The notes: generated by a model not told the origin, from the letters alone. A DNA stretch of 64,000 bases from Flagellimonas algicola (GCF_005937185.1 NZ_VCNI01000001.1:1-64000), one strand, 5' to 3'. Counted from the stretch's first letter, positions 35,114-45,494 are shown. Numbers and translations are program-made.

Positions 35114-38080
35114 TTAATGTAACTCATCCAAAACTTCTTGAGGCAACAATACTTTATCAATTAAATGTACAATGCCATTGCTGGCCTCGTTGTTTGGACC
35201 AATAACTTCCGCATCAACGTGGGTTTTGTCCCTTACGAACACCCCGTGGTTGATGATGGCGAACAAGGATTCTCCCTGTACGGTATGTAATTGCTGATGG
35301 TTGTATAAATCGTTAGAAGCAAGGGCTGCTCCTGCAACCACATGATATGTGAGAATCTTGGCCAATAGTTCTTGATCATCGTCATCATCAAAATCGTCCA
35401 GACTGTTGTAATCATTGCCCAATGCATGTAGCAAGTCTTCGAAAGCATCATTGGTAGGAGCAAAGACGGTGAATGGTCCATCTCCACTAAGAACGTCTAC
35501 CAGACCAGCATCGGCTTGGATGATAGCTTCCACCAAAAGACTTAGATCATCAACGGAAGCAGCCAACGCCACAATATTTGGGACTGGAGGATTGAGAATG
35601 TCCAGCACTTCTTGCGGCAACAAAACCTTGTTAATTACATGGACTACACCATTACTAGCTGCAACATCTGGCAGAACAACCGTTGCATTGGAGTCGGTGG
35701 CATCTTCAATATGTACGTTTCCGTCTTTGATGTTGATGCCTACATTTTCACCTTGTAGGGTTTCTATATGCTGACCATCTGAAAGATCTGTCGAGAATGC
35801 CGCCGTTCCTGCCACCACATGGTAGGTAAGAACTTTGATCAACAATGCAATCTCATCTTCTGTATCAAAGTCACTTAAGCCATGGAAGCCGAGGGTGTCC
35901 AGCAGTTCTACGAAAGCGTGATTTGTTGGTGCAAAAACAGTAAAGGGGCCATCACCGCTTAGCGCTTCCACCAAGCCGGCATCGGCCTGAACCAAGGCAT
36001 CAACCAATAAGCTGAGGTCATCGGTTTCAATGGCTATCTCGACTATGTTTTTCATCTGGAGCGAAGCCACAAAGTCAATGGCGGCTTGCGGAAGCAGCAC
36101 TTTATCGATGACATGCACAACTCCATTGCTGGCTTCAACATCTGGAATGACCACTTTGGCCTTTTCATCTGAAGCATCTTTTACAAATACATGACCACTG
36201 TACAATTTGATGGTCACCTCATCATCGGAAACCGTAGGAATGGTTTGGTCATTGTAAAGATCCGAAGAAAAGGCAGCTGTTCCTGCAACCACATGATACG
36301 TGAGAATATCGACCAAAAGATCCAATTCCTCTTGGGTGTCAAAGTCGGATAGTGAGTGGTAGTCATCTCCCAATAGATCCAATAGGGCACCAAAAGCCTC
36401 GTTGGTTGGCGCGAACACGGTAAACGGCCCTTCGCCGCTAAGGGTGTCCACCAATCCGGCATTGGCCTGGACCAAGGCATCCACCAATAGGCTCAAGTCA
36501 TCAGTTTCAATGGCAATCTCCACGATGTTCTTCAATTGGAGCGAAGCCACAAAATCAATTGCTGTTTGAGGTAACAAAACCTTGTCGATAACATGCACCA
36601 CGCCGTTACTCGCCGCCACATCTGGAAGAACTACTTTGGCCTTTTCATCCGATGCATCTTTGACGAATACATAGTCTCCTTCAAGTTTAATGGTCACTTC
36701 ATCTTCGGAAACTGTTGGGATGGTCTGTCCATCGGATAGATCTGTGGAAAATGCAGCTGTTCCAGCAACCACATGATAGGTGAGAATGTCCACCAAAAGA
36801 TCCAATTCCTCTTGGGTATCGAAATCCGAGAGGGCGTTGTAATCATCACCCAATACGTCCAACAGGGCAGCAAATGCCTCGTTGGTTGGAGCAAATACGG
36901 TAAACGGTCCTTCGCCGCTAAGTGTTTCAACTAATCCAGCATTGGCCTGGACCAAGGCATCCACCAATAGGCTCAAGTCATCGGTTTCAACGGCAATCTC
37001 CACAATGTTTTTCATCTGAAGGGAAGCCACAAAGTCAACGGCTACCTGAGGAAGCAAGACTTTATCTATGGTATGGGCAACGCCATTGGAGGCCATAATA
37101 TCTGTACCTGAGATGTTGGCATTGGTATCCGACGCATCCCCAATGACAAATTTGCCATCTTCCTCAATAATCATCAATGAATTATCTGGAAGGGCAGTAC
37201 CTACCTCACCAGCGGCAAGGTCAGCTTCAAGAACCTGAGCTGGAATCACATGGTACAATAAAATGCTTTTCAACAATTCAATCTCTTCAGGAGTATCAAA
37301 ATCGTCCAAGCCCATATAGTCACTTCCCAATGCCATGAGTAAAGCTTCAAAGGCATCATTGGTGGGGGCAAAGACAGTGAACGGCCCATCGCCATTCAAG
37401 GTATCCACGAGATCGGCCTTGATCACAGCAGCTTCCAGAAGTGATAGGTCTTCAGTTGCAACTACAATGTCTACCAAAGTTCCACCTTCGTTTAGTGCAT
37501 TTATAATAGCTTGAGGCAGCAATACTTTGTTGATTACATGGACAATTCCATTGGAGGCTGTTACATCTGGGATGCCAACCTCAGCGTTCTGATCAGTGGC
37601 ATCGTCAATAAACACGCCGTCATCCAGTATTATTTTTAAACCCTCTCCTTGAACCGTAGTTACTTCTTGACCATTGGTAAGGTCACCGGAAGCTACTGCT
37701 GCACCGGCAATGACATGATATTGAAGTATGCTGGCAAGAATAGCGCGTTCTTCATCGGTATCGAAATCTTCCAATGAATCAAAGCCTTCCAAATTGTTCA
37801 AAAGCTCTGTAAAAGCCTCATTGGTTGGCGCAAAAACAGTAAAAGGTCCAGTACCGCTTAAGGTGGTTATTAAATCGGAATCGTCATTTTCGTCCGCTTT
37901 GGTCAAGGCTGCCACTAAAGAGCTAAGGGCATCCGTGTCCTGTGCTGTTTCAACAATGTTTTTTGTTGCTATTTCATCATCAACTATGGCTTGGTCGTCC
38001 TCTAATTCGCATGAAACGAAGGTAAAAAGGATCAGTGCCAACCATAGGAAGTGTTTCCTGGGTTGTAATAATGTTCTCAT
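35114..38080 (-). CDS. Surface lipoprotein with six FAS1 (fasciclin) domains
   Basis: A 988-residue lipoprotein (leader ending FTFVSC, Cys24) made almost wholly of six FAS1 domains, at about 41-192, 200-350, 359-510, 519-670, 679-830 and 836-985. Each has the H1 box GPFTVFAPTNxAF and the H2 box NGIVHVINKVLLPQ (or VIDKVLLPQ) with YHV between. FAS1 domains mediate adhesion and matrix contacts. Domains 3-5 are very similar to each other at DNA level with an exact 480-bp period, so they arose by recent duplication. It is Asp-rich and acidic. It is downstream of, and 72 bp from, a four-domain paralogue, probably in one operon. An anchored adhesin is the likely role. Confidence 0.93.
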   Translation of the reverse strand: MRTLLQPRKHFLWLALILFTFVSCELEDDQAIVDDEIATKNIVETAQDTDALSSLVAALTKADENDDSDLITTLSGTGPFTVFAPTNEAFTELLNNLEGFDSLEDFDTDEERAILASILQYHVIAGAAVASGDLTNGQEVTTVQGEGLKIILDDGVFIDDATDQNAEVGIPDVTASNGIVHVINKVLLPQAIINALNEGGTLVDIVVATEDLSLLEAAVIKADLVDTLNGDGPFTVFAPTNDAFEALLMALGSDYMGLDDFDTPEEIELLKSILLYHVIPAQVLEADLAAGEVGTALPDNSLMIIEEDGKFVIGDASDTNANISGTDIMASNGVAHTIDKVLLPQVAVDFVASLQMKNIVEIAVETDDLSLLVDALVQANAGLVETLSGEGPFTVFAPTNEAFAALLDVLGDDYNALSDFDTQEELDLLVDILTYHVVAGTAAFSTDLSDGQTIPTVSEDEVTIKLEGDYVFVKDASDEKAKVVLPDVAASNGVVHVIDKVLLPQTAIDFVASLQLKNIVEIAIETDDLSLLVDALVQANAGLVDTLSGEGPFTVFAPTNEAFGALLDLLGDDYHSLSDFDTQEELDLLVDILTYHVVAGTAAFSSDLYNDQTIPTVSDDEVTIKLYSGHVFVKDASDEKAKVVIPDVEASNGVVHVIDKVLLPQAAIDFVASLQMKNIVEIAIETDDLSLLVDALVQADAGLVEALSGDGPFTVFAPTNHAFVELLDTLGFHGLSDFDTEDEIALLIKVLTYHVVAGTAAFSTDLSDGQHIETLQGENVGINIKDGNVHIEDATDSNATVVLPDVAASNGVVHVINKVLLPQEVLDILNPPVPNIVALAASVDDLSLLVEAIIQADAGLVDVLSGDGPFTVFAPTNDAFEDLLHALGNDYNSLDDFDDDDDQELLAKILTYHVVAGAALASNDLYNHQQLHTVQGESLFAIINHGVFVRDKTHVDAEVIGPNNEASNGIVHLIDKVLLPQEVLDELH

Positions 38081-38152
38081 AATAGTGTTGCTAATTGTTC
38101 TCTTAAATTGGAGGGGTGAAAAAGGGCCGGTTGAACACCGGCCCGTATCAAT

Positions 38153-40036
38153 TTAATTCATAGTGTCCGGAATCAAGACAGCGTCCAAAACATGGATAAC
38201 TCCATTTATGGCTTGAACGTCTACGGCATCAATTCCAATACCCATATTCCCAGCTCCATCGGTTACATCGGCAATATTACCTTCGGTACCCGGTAAAGTA
38301 ATGGTGAATGTATCTCCTTCCAAAGTGGCTGGGGTAACGGTATCCCCATTAGGAGTTAAGTCCCCAGAGCGAATATTGGCTCCAGCAATTACATGGTGCT
38401 GTAGGATAGGAATCAAATCGGCTTCCGCAGGAATGGCGGCCAGTGCATCAAAAGCTGCATTTGTTGGCGCAAATACGGTAAATGGGTCGGAACCATTTCC
38501 ATCTTGGGCAGATAGGACCGAAACAAAATCCGTGCTAGGGGTCAATTCCGTTAGTGCGGTTACCAAAGTTGAGAAATTGGGATCTGCAGTTGCAAAAGTA
38601 ACTACGGTGGGAAGGTCAATTACCATATCCACAGCGTGAATTACACCGTTTGTTGCCACGATATCAGCAATGGCCACTTGGCTCATTCCATTCAGGGTAA
38701 CTCCATCATCGGTATTGATATACAAACTTAAAGGCTCATCAGTATCAAAGGCCGCTGCGGTATTTACATAGGAATTGGACAATCCCGAAGAGAATGCGGC
38801 TGCACCTACAACAACATGGTTGGAAAGGATATCATTGATATCATTGCCATTTGGATTCATGAACGCATCAAAGCCTGAATTGACAGGAGCAAACACGGTG
38901 AACACTTCCCCAGTGTCGGATAGCAAATCAGTAAATGTGGTGTTACCGCCATCAGTAAGTGCTGCAACAAGAGATGTCAAATTTGGATTTGCCGCTGCGT
39001 GATCCACAATATCGGGCAGGCCAATAACGGCATCAACAATATGCACAACCCCGTTCAGTGCTTTTACATCGGCGGCTTCAACTGAAGAAACTCCATTAAA
39101 AGATACACCATCTGATGTGTCAAAGAAAATGCTCATTTGCTGATCTCCAGCCCCGGTAGCTAAGGTATTGCTGTATCCTGAGCCTAATCCTTCGAGGTCA
39201 GCTTGATACAACTCACCTTCCAGAACATGATTCAATAGAACATTAGTGAGCACATCTACAGGGATATCACCTAGTGCTGCTCCATCCAAGAAAGCTTCAA
39301 AGGCTGCATCGCTGGGAGCTAGAACCGTGAAAGGCCCTGCACCTCGTAAAACTGTAGGTAAATCTCCATCAGCAGCGACCAAAGCGGCCACTAAGTTCTC
39401 CAAGTTTTCATTTCCTAGGGCCAAATCGGTGATGGGAACAAGTAAAATACCGGCCAATTCGTCCAAAACAGTTTGTGGTAGCAACACCTTATTGATAATA
39501 TGCACCACTCCATTGGAAGTTTCTACATTGGGGGTGGTCACCTGAGCATCTGCATCCGTATCATCACCAATAAAAACACCTCCATCCGTAGAAACGGTTA
39601 AATTGGATCCTTGCAAGGTGGTTAAGGTTTGTCCATCCGATAAATCTGTGGACATGGCTGCAGTTCCTGAAATGACATGATAGGTAAGAATTGTAGCCAA
39701 TAGATCTTGAAGTTGTTCAGAGTTGAAATCATCCAAGGAATCAAAACCGTCCAATTGTGCCAATAGATCTGCAAAGGCAGCGTTGGTAGGTGCAAAGACC
39801 GTGAAAGGCCCATCACCACTTAAAGCACTAATTAAATCATTATTGGCGCTTTCGTCGGCTTTTTGTAAGGCACTTACCAAGCTGCTTAGGTCTGCAGTAG
39901 CCTGGGCAGCCTCAACAATGTTGGATGACTCCTCAGGTGGTGGATCAGTAATTCCATTGTCATCTTCCGAACAGGAAGTAAAGATCAATGCGAAAATTAA
40001 CAAGGTCAATTTTGAAAAATTAATTAGTGCTTTCAT
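38153..40036 (-). CDS. Surface lipoprotein with four FAS1 (fasciclin) domains
   Basis: A 627-residue lipoprotein (leader ending FTSC, Cys22) with four FAS1 domains at about 39-190, 196-340, 345-480 and 485-625. H1 boxes read GPFTVFAPTNAAF, GPFTVLAPSDAAF, VFTVFAPVNSGF and PFTVFAPTNAAF; H2 boxes read NGVVHIINKVLLPQ or NGVIHAVDMV. Domains 2-4 are diverged, unlike the recently duplicated domains of the downstream paralogue. Adhesion or biofilm function is inferred from the family. It is the first gene of the FAS1 pair and has a palindromic operator candidate 23 bp upstream of its start. Confidence 0.92.
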   Translation of the reverse strand: MKALINFSKLTLLIFALIFTSCSEDDNGITDPPPEESSNIVEAAQATADLSSLVSALQKADESANNDLISALSGDGPFTVFAPTNAAFADLLAQLDGFDSLDDFNSEQLQDLLATILTYHVISGTAAMSTDLSDGQTLTTLQGSNLTVSTDGGVFIGDDTDADAQVTTPNVETSNGVVHIINKVLLPQTVLDELAGILLVPITDLALGNENLENLVAALVAADGDLPTVLRGAGPFTVLAPSDAAFEAFLDGAALGDIPVDVLTNVLLNHVLEGELYQADLEGLGSGYSNTLATGAGDQQMSIFFDTSDGVSFNGVSSVEAADVKALNGVVHIVDAVIGLPDIVDHAAANPNLTSLVAALTDGGNTTFTDLLSDTGEVFTVFAPVNSGFDAFMNPNGNDINDILSNHVVVGAAAFSSGLSNSYVNTAAAFDTDEPLSLYINTDDGVTLNGMSQVAIADIVATNGVIHAVDMVIDLPTVVTFATADPNFSTLVTALTELTPSTDFVSVLSAQDGNGSDPFTVFAPTNAAFDALAAIPAEADLIPILQHHVIAGANIRSGDLTPNGDTVTPATLEGDTFTITLPGTEGNIADVTDGAGNMGIGIDAVDVQAINGVIHVLDAVLIPDTMN

Positions 40037-40058
40037 GGGTAGAATTTTAGATTATACA

Positions 40059-40073
40059 TTTTGTTTAACAAAA
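40059..40073 (-). promoter_or_regulatory. Palindromic operator candidate upstream of the FAS1 pair
   Basis: TTTTGTT-T-AACAAAA is a perfect 7-bp inverted repeat around one base, centred 30 bp before the FAS1 start. Related GTTTAA half-sites follow at about 40084 (inverted), 40109, 40130 and 40326. This suggests a regulator binding site overlapping the promoter. Confidence 0.45.
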
Positions 40074-40525
40074 CAAATATTTAATTAAACATTGTAAATA
40101 TATAAAATGTTTAATGTTTTTTACAAAAAGTTTAACAAAATTTAATCAAATGCTTGACTTTTACATCTTATTTCTTTCAGGATTATCAGTAAAAAGAGGT
40201 GAATTAAACTGAAATAGGAATATTTATGACTAGTTTGGGCTAGTTAGGCTTTGTTCTTTATAGAACCTTTATAGGGCTTGTTTTTGAAATATTGGTATTA
40301 CTTAGTTAAAAGTTGCTATAAAAATGTTTAACAATATATATCATATACTTAGTCAAATAGTTATTTTAAATATTTTGATTTGACCCAGTGTGCAATTAAA
40401 ATGCAGGCATGATTTGGTTCAACTTGATGCTAACATCTAAGTGTTATGTTGTAACGGTTACTTTAGTGTTACGACCTAGCGTCAATGTTTGTCATTTTGT
40501 ATTTTTGCAGTTGTAATTCAATAGG
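40074..40525. other. AT-rich intergenic region between FAS1 genes and mnmA
   Basis: With the operator region, this is the only gene-free stretch above 300 bp (40037-40525). It holds scattered GTTTAA/TTAAAC elements near the FAS1 end, a GTAAC-G-GTTAC palindrome at 40451-40461 next to GTGTTATG and GTGTTACG repeats, and a TATTTTTG box at 40500-40507 that can serve mnmA. I see no tRNA and no plausible small gene. Confidence 0.6.
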
Positions 40526-41716
40526 ATGAAAAAAGTTGTAGTTGGACTTTCTGGTGGAGTGGATTCCAGTGTTACAGCCTATCTTTTAAAAGAGCAGGGA
40601 TATGATGTTATTGGCTTGTTCATGAAGAATTGGCACGACGATAGCGTTACCATTTCCGAGGAATGCCCTTGGTTGGAGGATAGCAATGATGCTCTAATTG
40701 TTGCGGAAAAGCTAGGAATACCGTTCCAAACGGTTGATCTAAGTGTGGAATACAAGGAACGAATCGTGGATTATATGTTCAATGAATATGAACGTGGGCG
40801 CACCCCAAACCCGGATGTACTCTGCAACAGGGAAATTAAATTTGATGTTTTCCTAAAAATCGCATTGCAATTGGGGGCCGATTATGTGGCTACCGGACAC
40901 TATTGTCGTAAAGGGATTATAGAAAATGAAGATGGCACCAAAACATACCAACTGTTAGCGGGTGTGGACAATAACAAGGACCAGTCTTATTTTCTTTGCC
41001 AACTTTCCCAGGATCAATTGGCCAAAACCTTGTTTCCGATTGGGGAACTTACCAAACCCGAGGTTAGACAGATAGCTTCGGATAACAATTTGATTACCGC
41101 AGATAAAAAAGATTCCCAAGGACTTTGCTTTATCGGGAAAGTGCACCTACCCGAATTTTTGCAACAGAAGTTGAAACCCAAAAAGGGAGTCATAGTTGAA
41201 GTTCCTGATGATGCAGACCAATATAACCATGGAATCCCATCGTTCAATAGCAAAAAAGAAGAGTTGGCATTTCAAGCGGAAAAACCATCATATTCCGTTG
41301 CTGATGGCAAGGTAGTGGGCGAACACCAAGGGGCGCATTACTTTACCATAGGCCAACGTAAGGGACTCAATGTAGGGGGCACCAAGGAACCTTTGTTCGT
41401 CATAGAAACGGATGTGGATGCCAATGTCATTTTTACGGGACAAGGAAAATCCCATCCAGGGCTATATAGAAGCACCCTGTTTGTCAAGGCCGATGAGTTG
41501 CATTGGGTACGCCCAGATTTGGCATTGAAGGTGGATGAAACCATGGAGGTCATGGCGAGAATCCGTTATAGACAGCCCTTGCAACAAGCCACACTTTACA
41601 AAACGGACAATGGTCAATATGTTGATTTTAAAGACAAACAATCCGCAATAACCGAAGGTCAGTTTGTTGCTTGGTACATAAAAGACGAACTTGTGGGTTC
41701 AGGAGTTATCTCATGA
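40526..41716 (+). CDS. mnmA: tRNA-specific 2-thiouridylase MnmA
   Basis: A 396-residue enzyme that puts sulfur on U34 of tRNAs for Lys, Glu and Gln. The N-terminal ATP-pyrophosphatase domain carries the P-loop GLSGGVDSS (about 7-15). The two catalytic cysteines are in VLCNREIKF and GLCFIGKV. The C-terminal beta-barrel contains FTIGQRKGL and RIRYRQP. Near the middle, a Flavobacteriia-typical insertion ([20 protein letters not shown]) lengthens the protein relative to E. coli MnmA. A TATTTTTG box lies 18 bp upstream. Its stop overlaps the next start (ATGA). Confidence 0.95.
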   Translation: MKKVVVGLSGGVDSSVTAYLLKEQGYDVIGLFMKNWHDDSVTISEECPWLEDSNDALIVAEKLGIPFQTVDLSVEYKERIVDYMFNEYERGRTPNPDVLCNREIKFDVFLKIALQLGADYVATGHYCRKGIIENEDGTKTYQLLAGVDNNKDQSYFLCQLSQDQLAKTLFPIGELTKPEVRQIASDNNLITADKKDSQGLCFIGKVHLPEFLQQKLKPKKGVIVEVPDDADQYNHGIPSFNSKKEELAFQAEKPSYSVADGKVVGEHQGAHYFTIGQRKGLNVGGTKEPLFVIETDVDANVIFTGQGKSHPGLYRSTLFVKADELHWVRPDLALKVDETMEVMARIRYRQPLQQATLYKTDNGQYVDFKDKQSAITEGQFVAWYIKDELVGSGVIS

Positions 41717-42663
41717 TTATGAATCCCAGCAGCATTACCCAACTTTTTGGTATTAAGTTCCCCATTGTTCAAGGAGGTATGATTTGGACCAGTGGTTGGC
41801 GACTGGCATCTGCAGTTTCCAATGCCGGTGGATTAGGACTATTGGGGGCCGGAAGCATGTACCCAGAAGTACTCAAGGAACATATTGATAAATGCCAACA
41901 GGCTACGGACAAACCCTTTGGTGTAAACGTTCCTATGCTTTACCCCAACATTGAGGAAATTATGGATATCATTGTTCAATCTGGGGTCAAGATTGTTTTT
42001 ACCTCGGCTGGAAATCCAAAGACCTGGACCACTTTTTTGAAAGGACATGGAATTACTGTTGTACATGTGGTCAGCAGTGTGAAGTTTGCCTTAAAAGCAC
42101 AAGAAGCTGGTGTGGACGCCATTGTGGCCGAAGGCTTTGAAGCTGGGGGACATAATGGAAGGGATGAGACCACCACTATGGTGCTTATTCCGTCAGTTAA
42201 GGAAAAAGCGGACATCCCATTAATTGCTGCAGGAGGTATTGCTACAGGAAGGGCCATGTTGGCAGCTATGGTCTTGGGAGCAGACGGAGTTCAAATAGGA
42301 AGCCGTTTTGCGGCCAGTCATGAAGGATCTGCCCATGCCATGTTCAAGGATTATATTGTAAATGCGAAAGAAGGGGATACCCAACTTACCTTAAAAGAAT
42401 TGGCTCCGGTACGCTTGTTAAAAAATAAGTTTTACCAAGATGTACAACAAGCTTACGCCAATGGAGCTAATGCTGAAGAATTGAAACAACTCCTGGGTCG
42501 CGCAAGGGCCAAAAAGGGCATGTTTGAAGGGGATATGGAAGAAGGTGAATTGGAGATTGGGCAGGTATCCGGACTAATCCACGAGATTTTACCTGCTAAA
42601 GCAATCGTCCAGAATTTGATGGGTGAATACAAGGCTGCCATCCAAGATGTCAAGGGGCTTTAG
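41713..42663 (+). CDS. Nitronate monooxygenase-like flavoprotein
   Basis: A 316-residue FMN-dependent TIM-barrel protein of the 2-nitropropane dioxygenase/nitronate monooxygenase family. The start is ATG 41713, overlapping the mnmA stop. FMN and barrel motifs: [37 protein letters not shown] (catalytic-His region), [15 protein letters not shown] and [11 protein letters not shown]. Related sequences include enoyl-ACP reductase FabK, which has a similar barrel. The oxidase/monooxygenase group is more likely here, since no fab genes are nearby, but I cannot exclude FabK-like activity. Confidence 0.82.
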   Translation: MIMNPSSITQLFGIKFPIVQGGMIWTSGWRLASAVSNAGGLGLLGAGSMYPEVLKEHIDKCQQATDKPFGVNVPMLYPNIEEIMDIIVQSGVKIVFTSAGNPKTWTTFLKGHGITVVHVVSSVKFALKAQEAGVDAIVAEGFEAGGHNGRDETTTMVLIPSVKEKADIPLIAAGGIATGRAMLAAMVLGADGVQIGSRFAASHEGSAHAMFKDYIVNAKEGDTQLTLKELAPVRLLKNKFYQDVQQAYANGANAEELKQLLGRARAKKGMFEGDMEEGELEIGQVSGLIHEILPAKAIVQNLMGEYKAAIQDVKGL

Positions 42664-42702
42664 ACCCACCAAATGGATAATTTTCCCTACTTTTATCGGG
42701 TA

Positions 42703-43182
42703 ATGAGAACACTAATCCCCACATTAGTCGTACTCCTTTTTGCATCGCAAATGCATGCACAATTGGAGCGTGACAAAGTACTTCATTTTGTAGGTGGCGG
42801 GCTTTTTGGCCTGGCTGGCGCAGGTATTGCTAAACATGCGTCAGATGGAAATCGGGTATGGACATTTGTAGGTGCTGTTGCTGGTAGTGCCTTGGTAGGT
42901 GTGGCGAAAGAAGCCATAGATTCCGGTCAACAAGATAACGGCTGGGATAACGAGGATTTATTGGCAACGGTTTTGGGAGGTGTAACCGTTGGGGTGTCCA
43001 TAGAACTGTTCTCAAAAAAGCGAAATAAAAGACGACCCATGGGAAGTTTGACCACCCAAAATTTTAATCCCGAAGATTTTAGGGTGAACACCAGTATTTA
43101 CCTACCGGTTGCTTCGGATTTACAGCTGCCAACCATTAATGCGCTGGGATTTAATGCGCCAGGCGAACCCTATCTAGAGTAA
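42703..43182 (+). CDS. Exported small membrane-associated protein (YfiM/DUF2279-like)
   Basis: A 159-residue protein from ATG 42703 (an upstream in-frame ATG at 42673 gives an extension without signal character). A signal peptide (LVVLLFASQMHAQ) is followed by DKVLHFVGGGLFGLAGAGIA, a glycine-rich hydrophobic helix pair and DNEDLLATVLGGVTVGVSIELF, resembling small YfiM/DUF2279-type proteins. Function unknown. Its 3' end overlaps the convergent DUF58 gene by 9 bp. Confidence 0.6.
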   Translation: MRTLIPTLVVLLFASQMHAQLERDKVLHFVGGGLFGLAGAGIAKHASDGNRVWTFVGAVAGSALVGVAKEAIDSGQQDNGWDNEDLLATVLGGVTVGVSIELFSKKRNKRRPMGSLTTQNFNPEDFRVNTSIYLPVASDLQLPTINALGFNAPGEPYLE

Positions 43183-44505
43183 CCCCCGAGCTTTTATCTC
43201 CAAATATTTGTTAATCGTGTTAATGGTCAAACTTTCAGGTTTGGTCAATATGGTCTGGATACCATACTGCTGCAGTGCTTTTTGCATCAATCTTTTTTCC
43301 AATGAGAACTTCTCCGCAATGGTCTTATGATAAATGGTCTGTAGATCTTCAGCATCTGTGGAAATTAGGGTCTCCAACTCAGTGTTTTCAAAAAAGACGA
43401 CCACAAGCACATGTTTTTTCGCAATGGCCAAGAGGAAAGGTAGTTGTCTTTTTAAAGCCGATATATGTTCAAAGTTTGTGTAAAGCAGCAACAAACTCCG
43501 TTGATTAACCTTTCTTTTGATATGCGCATAAAGCAATCCAAAATCAGAATCTGTAAAGTCGGTGGTAATGTTATAGAGTTTTTCCAGAATGGTGTTTAGG
43601 TGCGATATTTTTTGCACTGCAGGAACAAAAGTTTCTATGTTTTTGGAAAATGTAAGCATCCCTGTTTTATCATTCCGCTTTAGGGCCACATTTGAAAAAG
43701 CCAGGGTGGAATTAATGGCATAATCCAATAGTTTAAGACCTTCAAAGGGCATTTTCATCACTCTGCCCGTGTCGATAATGGAGTAAATGGGTTGGGACTT
43801 TTCATCCTGATATTGGTTAACCATCAACTGGTTTTTTTTGGCCGTAGCCTTCCAGTTTATGGTCCTGATATCATCACCTTTGATGTACTCCTTGATCTGT
43901 TCAAATTCCTGGGTATGTCCAATTCTCCTAATTTTTTTCAATCCAATTTCAGACAATCGATTATTAATGGCCAAAAAGTCATACTGCTGCATTTGAATAA
44001 TGGAAGGATATACTGGAACCATCTGATCTTTTTGGAACACAAAGCGCCTCTTTACCATTTGCAGAGGCGAAGAAGCATACACATTTAGGTTTCCAAAAAC
44101 ATATTCCCCGCGTTCCACGGGTCGCACCGTGTAATCAAAGGTGTGGTTTTCATTTTTGTTCAGAAATGTTTCGTAGGCAAAATCCCGTTTTTGGAACTGG
44201 ACAGGGAGTTCATCAATGACCACAATACCCGTCCTGAACGGATATTTGGAGGTTAGCTGAACGGCCAGCAGATTTTCATCACTGTTGGAAAGTTTTTGGG
44301 GCAGTTCTCTTTGTGCCCTGATGGCATCGCCTGTAGCAAACAACAAATAACAATCCAATAAGAATAAAGCCAATAGGCCAAAGACCAACATCCAGGCAAT
44401 GGGGTAAATACTGGGTACCCAATAGGAAATAACAAAGCAGGCCGCCAAAATTGCGATATACCAAAAGAATCGGTTATGAATGTAAAACGACCTGAGAATA
44501 CGCAT
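43174..44505 (-). CDS. DUF58-domain membrane protein
   Basis: A 443-residue protein with two N-terminal transmembrane helices (about 15-55), an extracytoplasmic-looking beta region (about 70-180) and then the DUF58/von Willebrand-like domain. The DUF58 core is YIKGDDIRTINWKATAK, and the VWA-like metal site is IIDTGRVM. DUF58 proteins partner MoxR AAA+ ATPases. It is the last gene of a six-gene minus-strand operon and begins 2 bp after the moxR stop. Cys28 in the membrane region has no known role. Function is inferred to be in envelope complex assembly or stress. Confidence 0.88.
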   Translation of the reverse strand: MRILRSFYIHNRFFWYIAILAACFVISYWVPSIYPIAWMLVFGLLALFLLDCYLLFATGDAIRAQRELPQKLSNSDENLLAVQLTSKYPFRTGIVVIDELPVQFQKRDFAYETFLNKNENHTFDYTVRPVERGEYVFGNLNVYASSPLQMVKRRFVFQKDQMVPVYPSIIQMQQYDFLAINNRLSEIGLKKIRRIGHTQEFEQIKEYIKGDDIRTINWKATAKKNQLMVNQYQDEKSQPIYSIIDTGRVMKMPFEGLKLLDYAINSTLAFSNVALKRNDKTGMLTFSKNIETFVPAVQKISHLNTILEKLYNITTDFTDSDFGLLYAHIKRKVNQRSLLLLYTNFEHISALKRQLPFLLAIAKKHVLVVVFFENTELETLISTDAEDLQTIYHKTIAEKFSLEKRLMQKALQQYGIQTILTKPESLTINTINKYLEIKARGLL

Positions 44506-44507
44506 GG

Positions 44508-45494
44508 CTATCTGGGAATTTCAACGGATTCCATAATCATATGGATTACATTTTCAGTGCTCATTCCTTCCATTTCCCTCTCAGGAGTAAGGATGACCCT
44601 ATGGTTTAGCACTGGAACAAGCACTTTTTTAACGTCCTCCGGAATCACAAAATCCCTACCGGATATGGCTGCAAAAGCCTTGGATGCCGCCAAAGTAGCT
44701 ATTGAGGCTCTGGGGGAGGCTCCCAAATAAAGATGTGGATGGTTTCTAGTATTGGTAATGATGCTGGCAATGTAGTTGATGATTTTTTCCTCAACAATCA
44801 CATCATGGATGTTCTTTTTAAACTCGGCCAATTTTTTTGATGTCAATACCGCTTTTACCTTATCCTGGGGCTTTTCTCCCTTGCGTTCATGATGCCCTTG
44901 GATGATTTGAACCTCTTCTTCAACAGAAGGGTAATCAATTTTGATTTTGAACAAAAAACGGTCTAATTGGGCTTCTGGCAGCGCGTAGGTTCCCTCTTGT
45001 TCTATAGGGTTTTGTGTGGCCAATACTATAAAGGGTTCGGCCATTTTATAGGTAGTGCCGTCAACTGTGGCCTGCCGTTCCTCCATGGTTTCAAAAAGGG
45101 CTGCCTGGGTTTTGGCCGGAGCTCTATTGATTTCATCAATTAGGATAATATTGGAGAAGATAGGCCCCTTTTTAAATTCAAACTCTGAATTTTGGATGTT
45201 GAATACCGAAGTTCCCAAGATATCACTCGGCATTAAATCTGGGGTGAATTGTATCCTGCTAAAACCCGTCTTTAAGGTTTTTGCAAACAATTTAGCGGTG
45301 ATGGTCTTCGCAATTCCGGGTACCCCTTCAATTAAGGCATGCCCATCTACCAACAGGGATACAATAAGGAGATCCATAAAATTTCGTTGGCCCACGATGA
45401 CTTGGGAGAGTTCTTCCTTAATTTGTGTAACCGTATTTTTTAGTTCCTCCAATGGAACGCGGCTGTCAAAATTCAAATCGTTATTTTCCATCAA
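44508..45494 (-). CDS. MoxR-family AAA+ ATPase
   Basis: A 328-residue AAA+ chaperone-like ATPase. Walker A is GVPGIAKT (about 59-66), Walker B is ILIDEINRAPAKTQAALFE, and sensor 1 lies in FIVLATQNPIEQEGTYALPE. The C-terminal lid contains GASPRASIATLAASKAFAA with the sensor 2 arginine. MoxR ATPases activate or assemble partner proteins containing VWA/DUF58 domains, and the next gene is such a partner. Its start overlaps the end of the DUF4350 gene by 14 bp, so it is translationally coupled within the operon. Confidence 0.93.
   Translation of the reverse strand: MMENNDLNFDSRVPLEELKNTVTQIKEELSQVIVGQRNFMDLLIVSLLVDGHALIEGVPGIAKTITAKLFAKTLKTGFSRIQFTPDLMPSDILGTSVFNIQNSEFEFKKGPIFSNIILIDEINRAPAKTQAALFETMEERQATVDGTTYKMAEPFIVLATQNPIEQEGTYALPEAQLDRFLFKIKIDYPSVEEEVQIIQGHHERKGEKPQDKVKAVLTSKKLAEFKKNIHDVIVEEKIINYIASIITNTRNHPHLYLGASPRASIATLAASKAFAAISGRDFVIPEDVKKVLVPVLNHRVILTPEREMEGMSTENVIHMIMESVEIPR

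Noticed and set aside
35114..38080. Regularly spaced repeats that might suggest a CRISPR or satellite array
   Set aside because: They are in-frame FAS1 domains of about 160 codons with diverging sequence; there is no short repeat-spacer pattern.
40074..40499. tRNA or small gene in the long intergenic region
   Set aside because: No cloverleaf, TTCRA loop or credible reading frame was found; the region is AT-rich with scattered short repeats.
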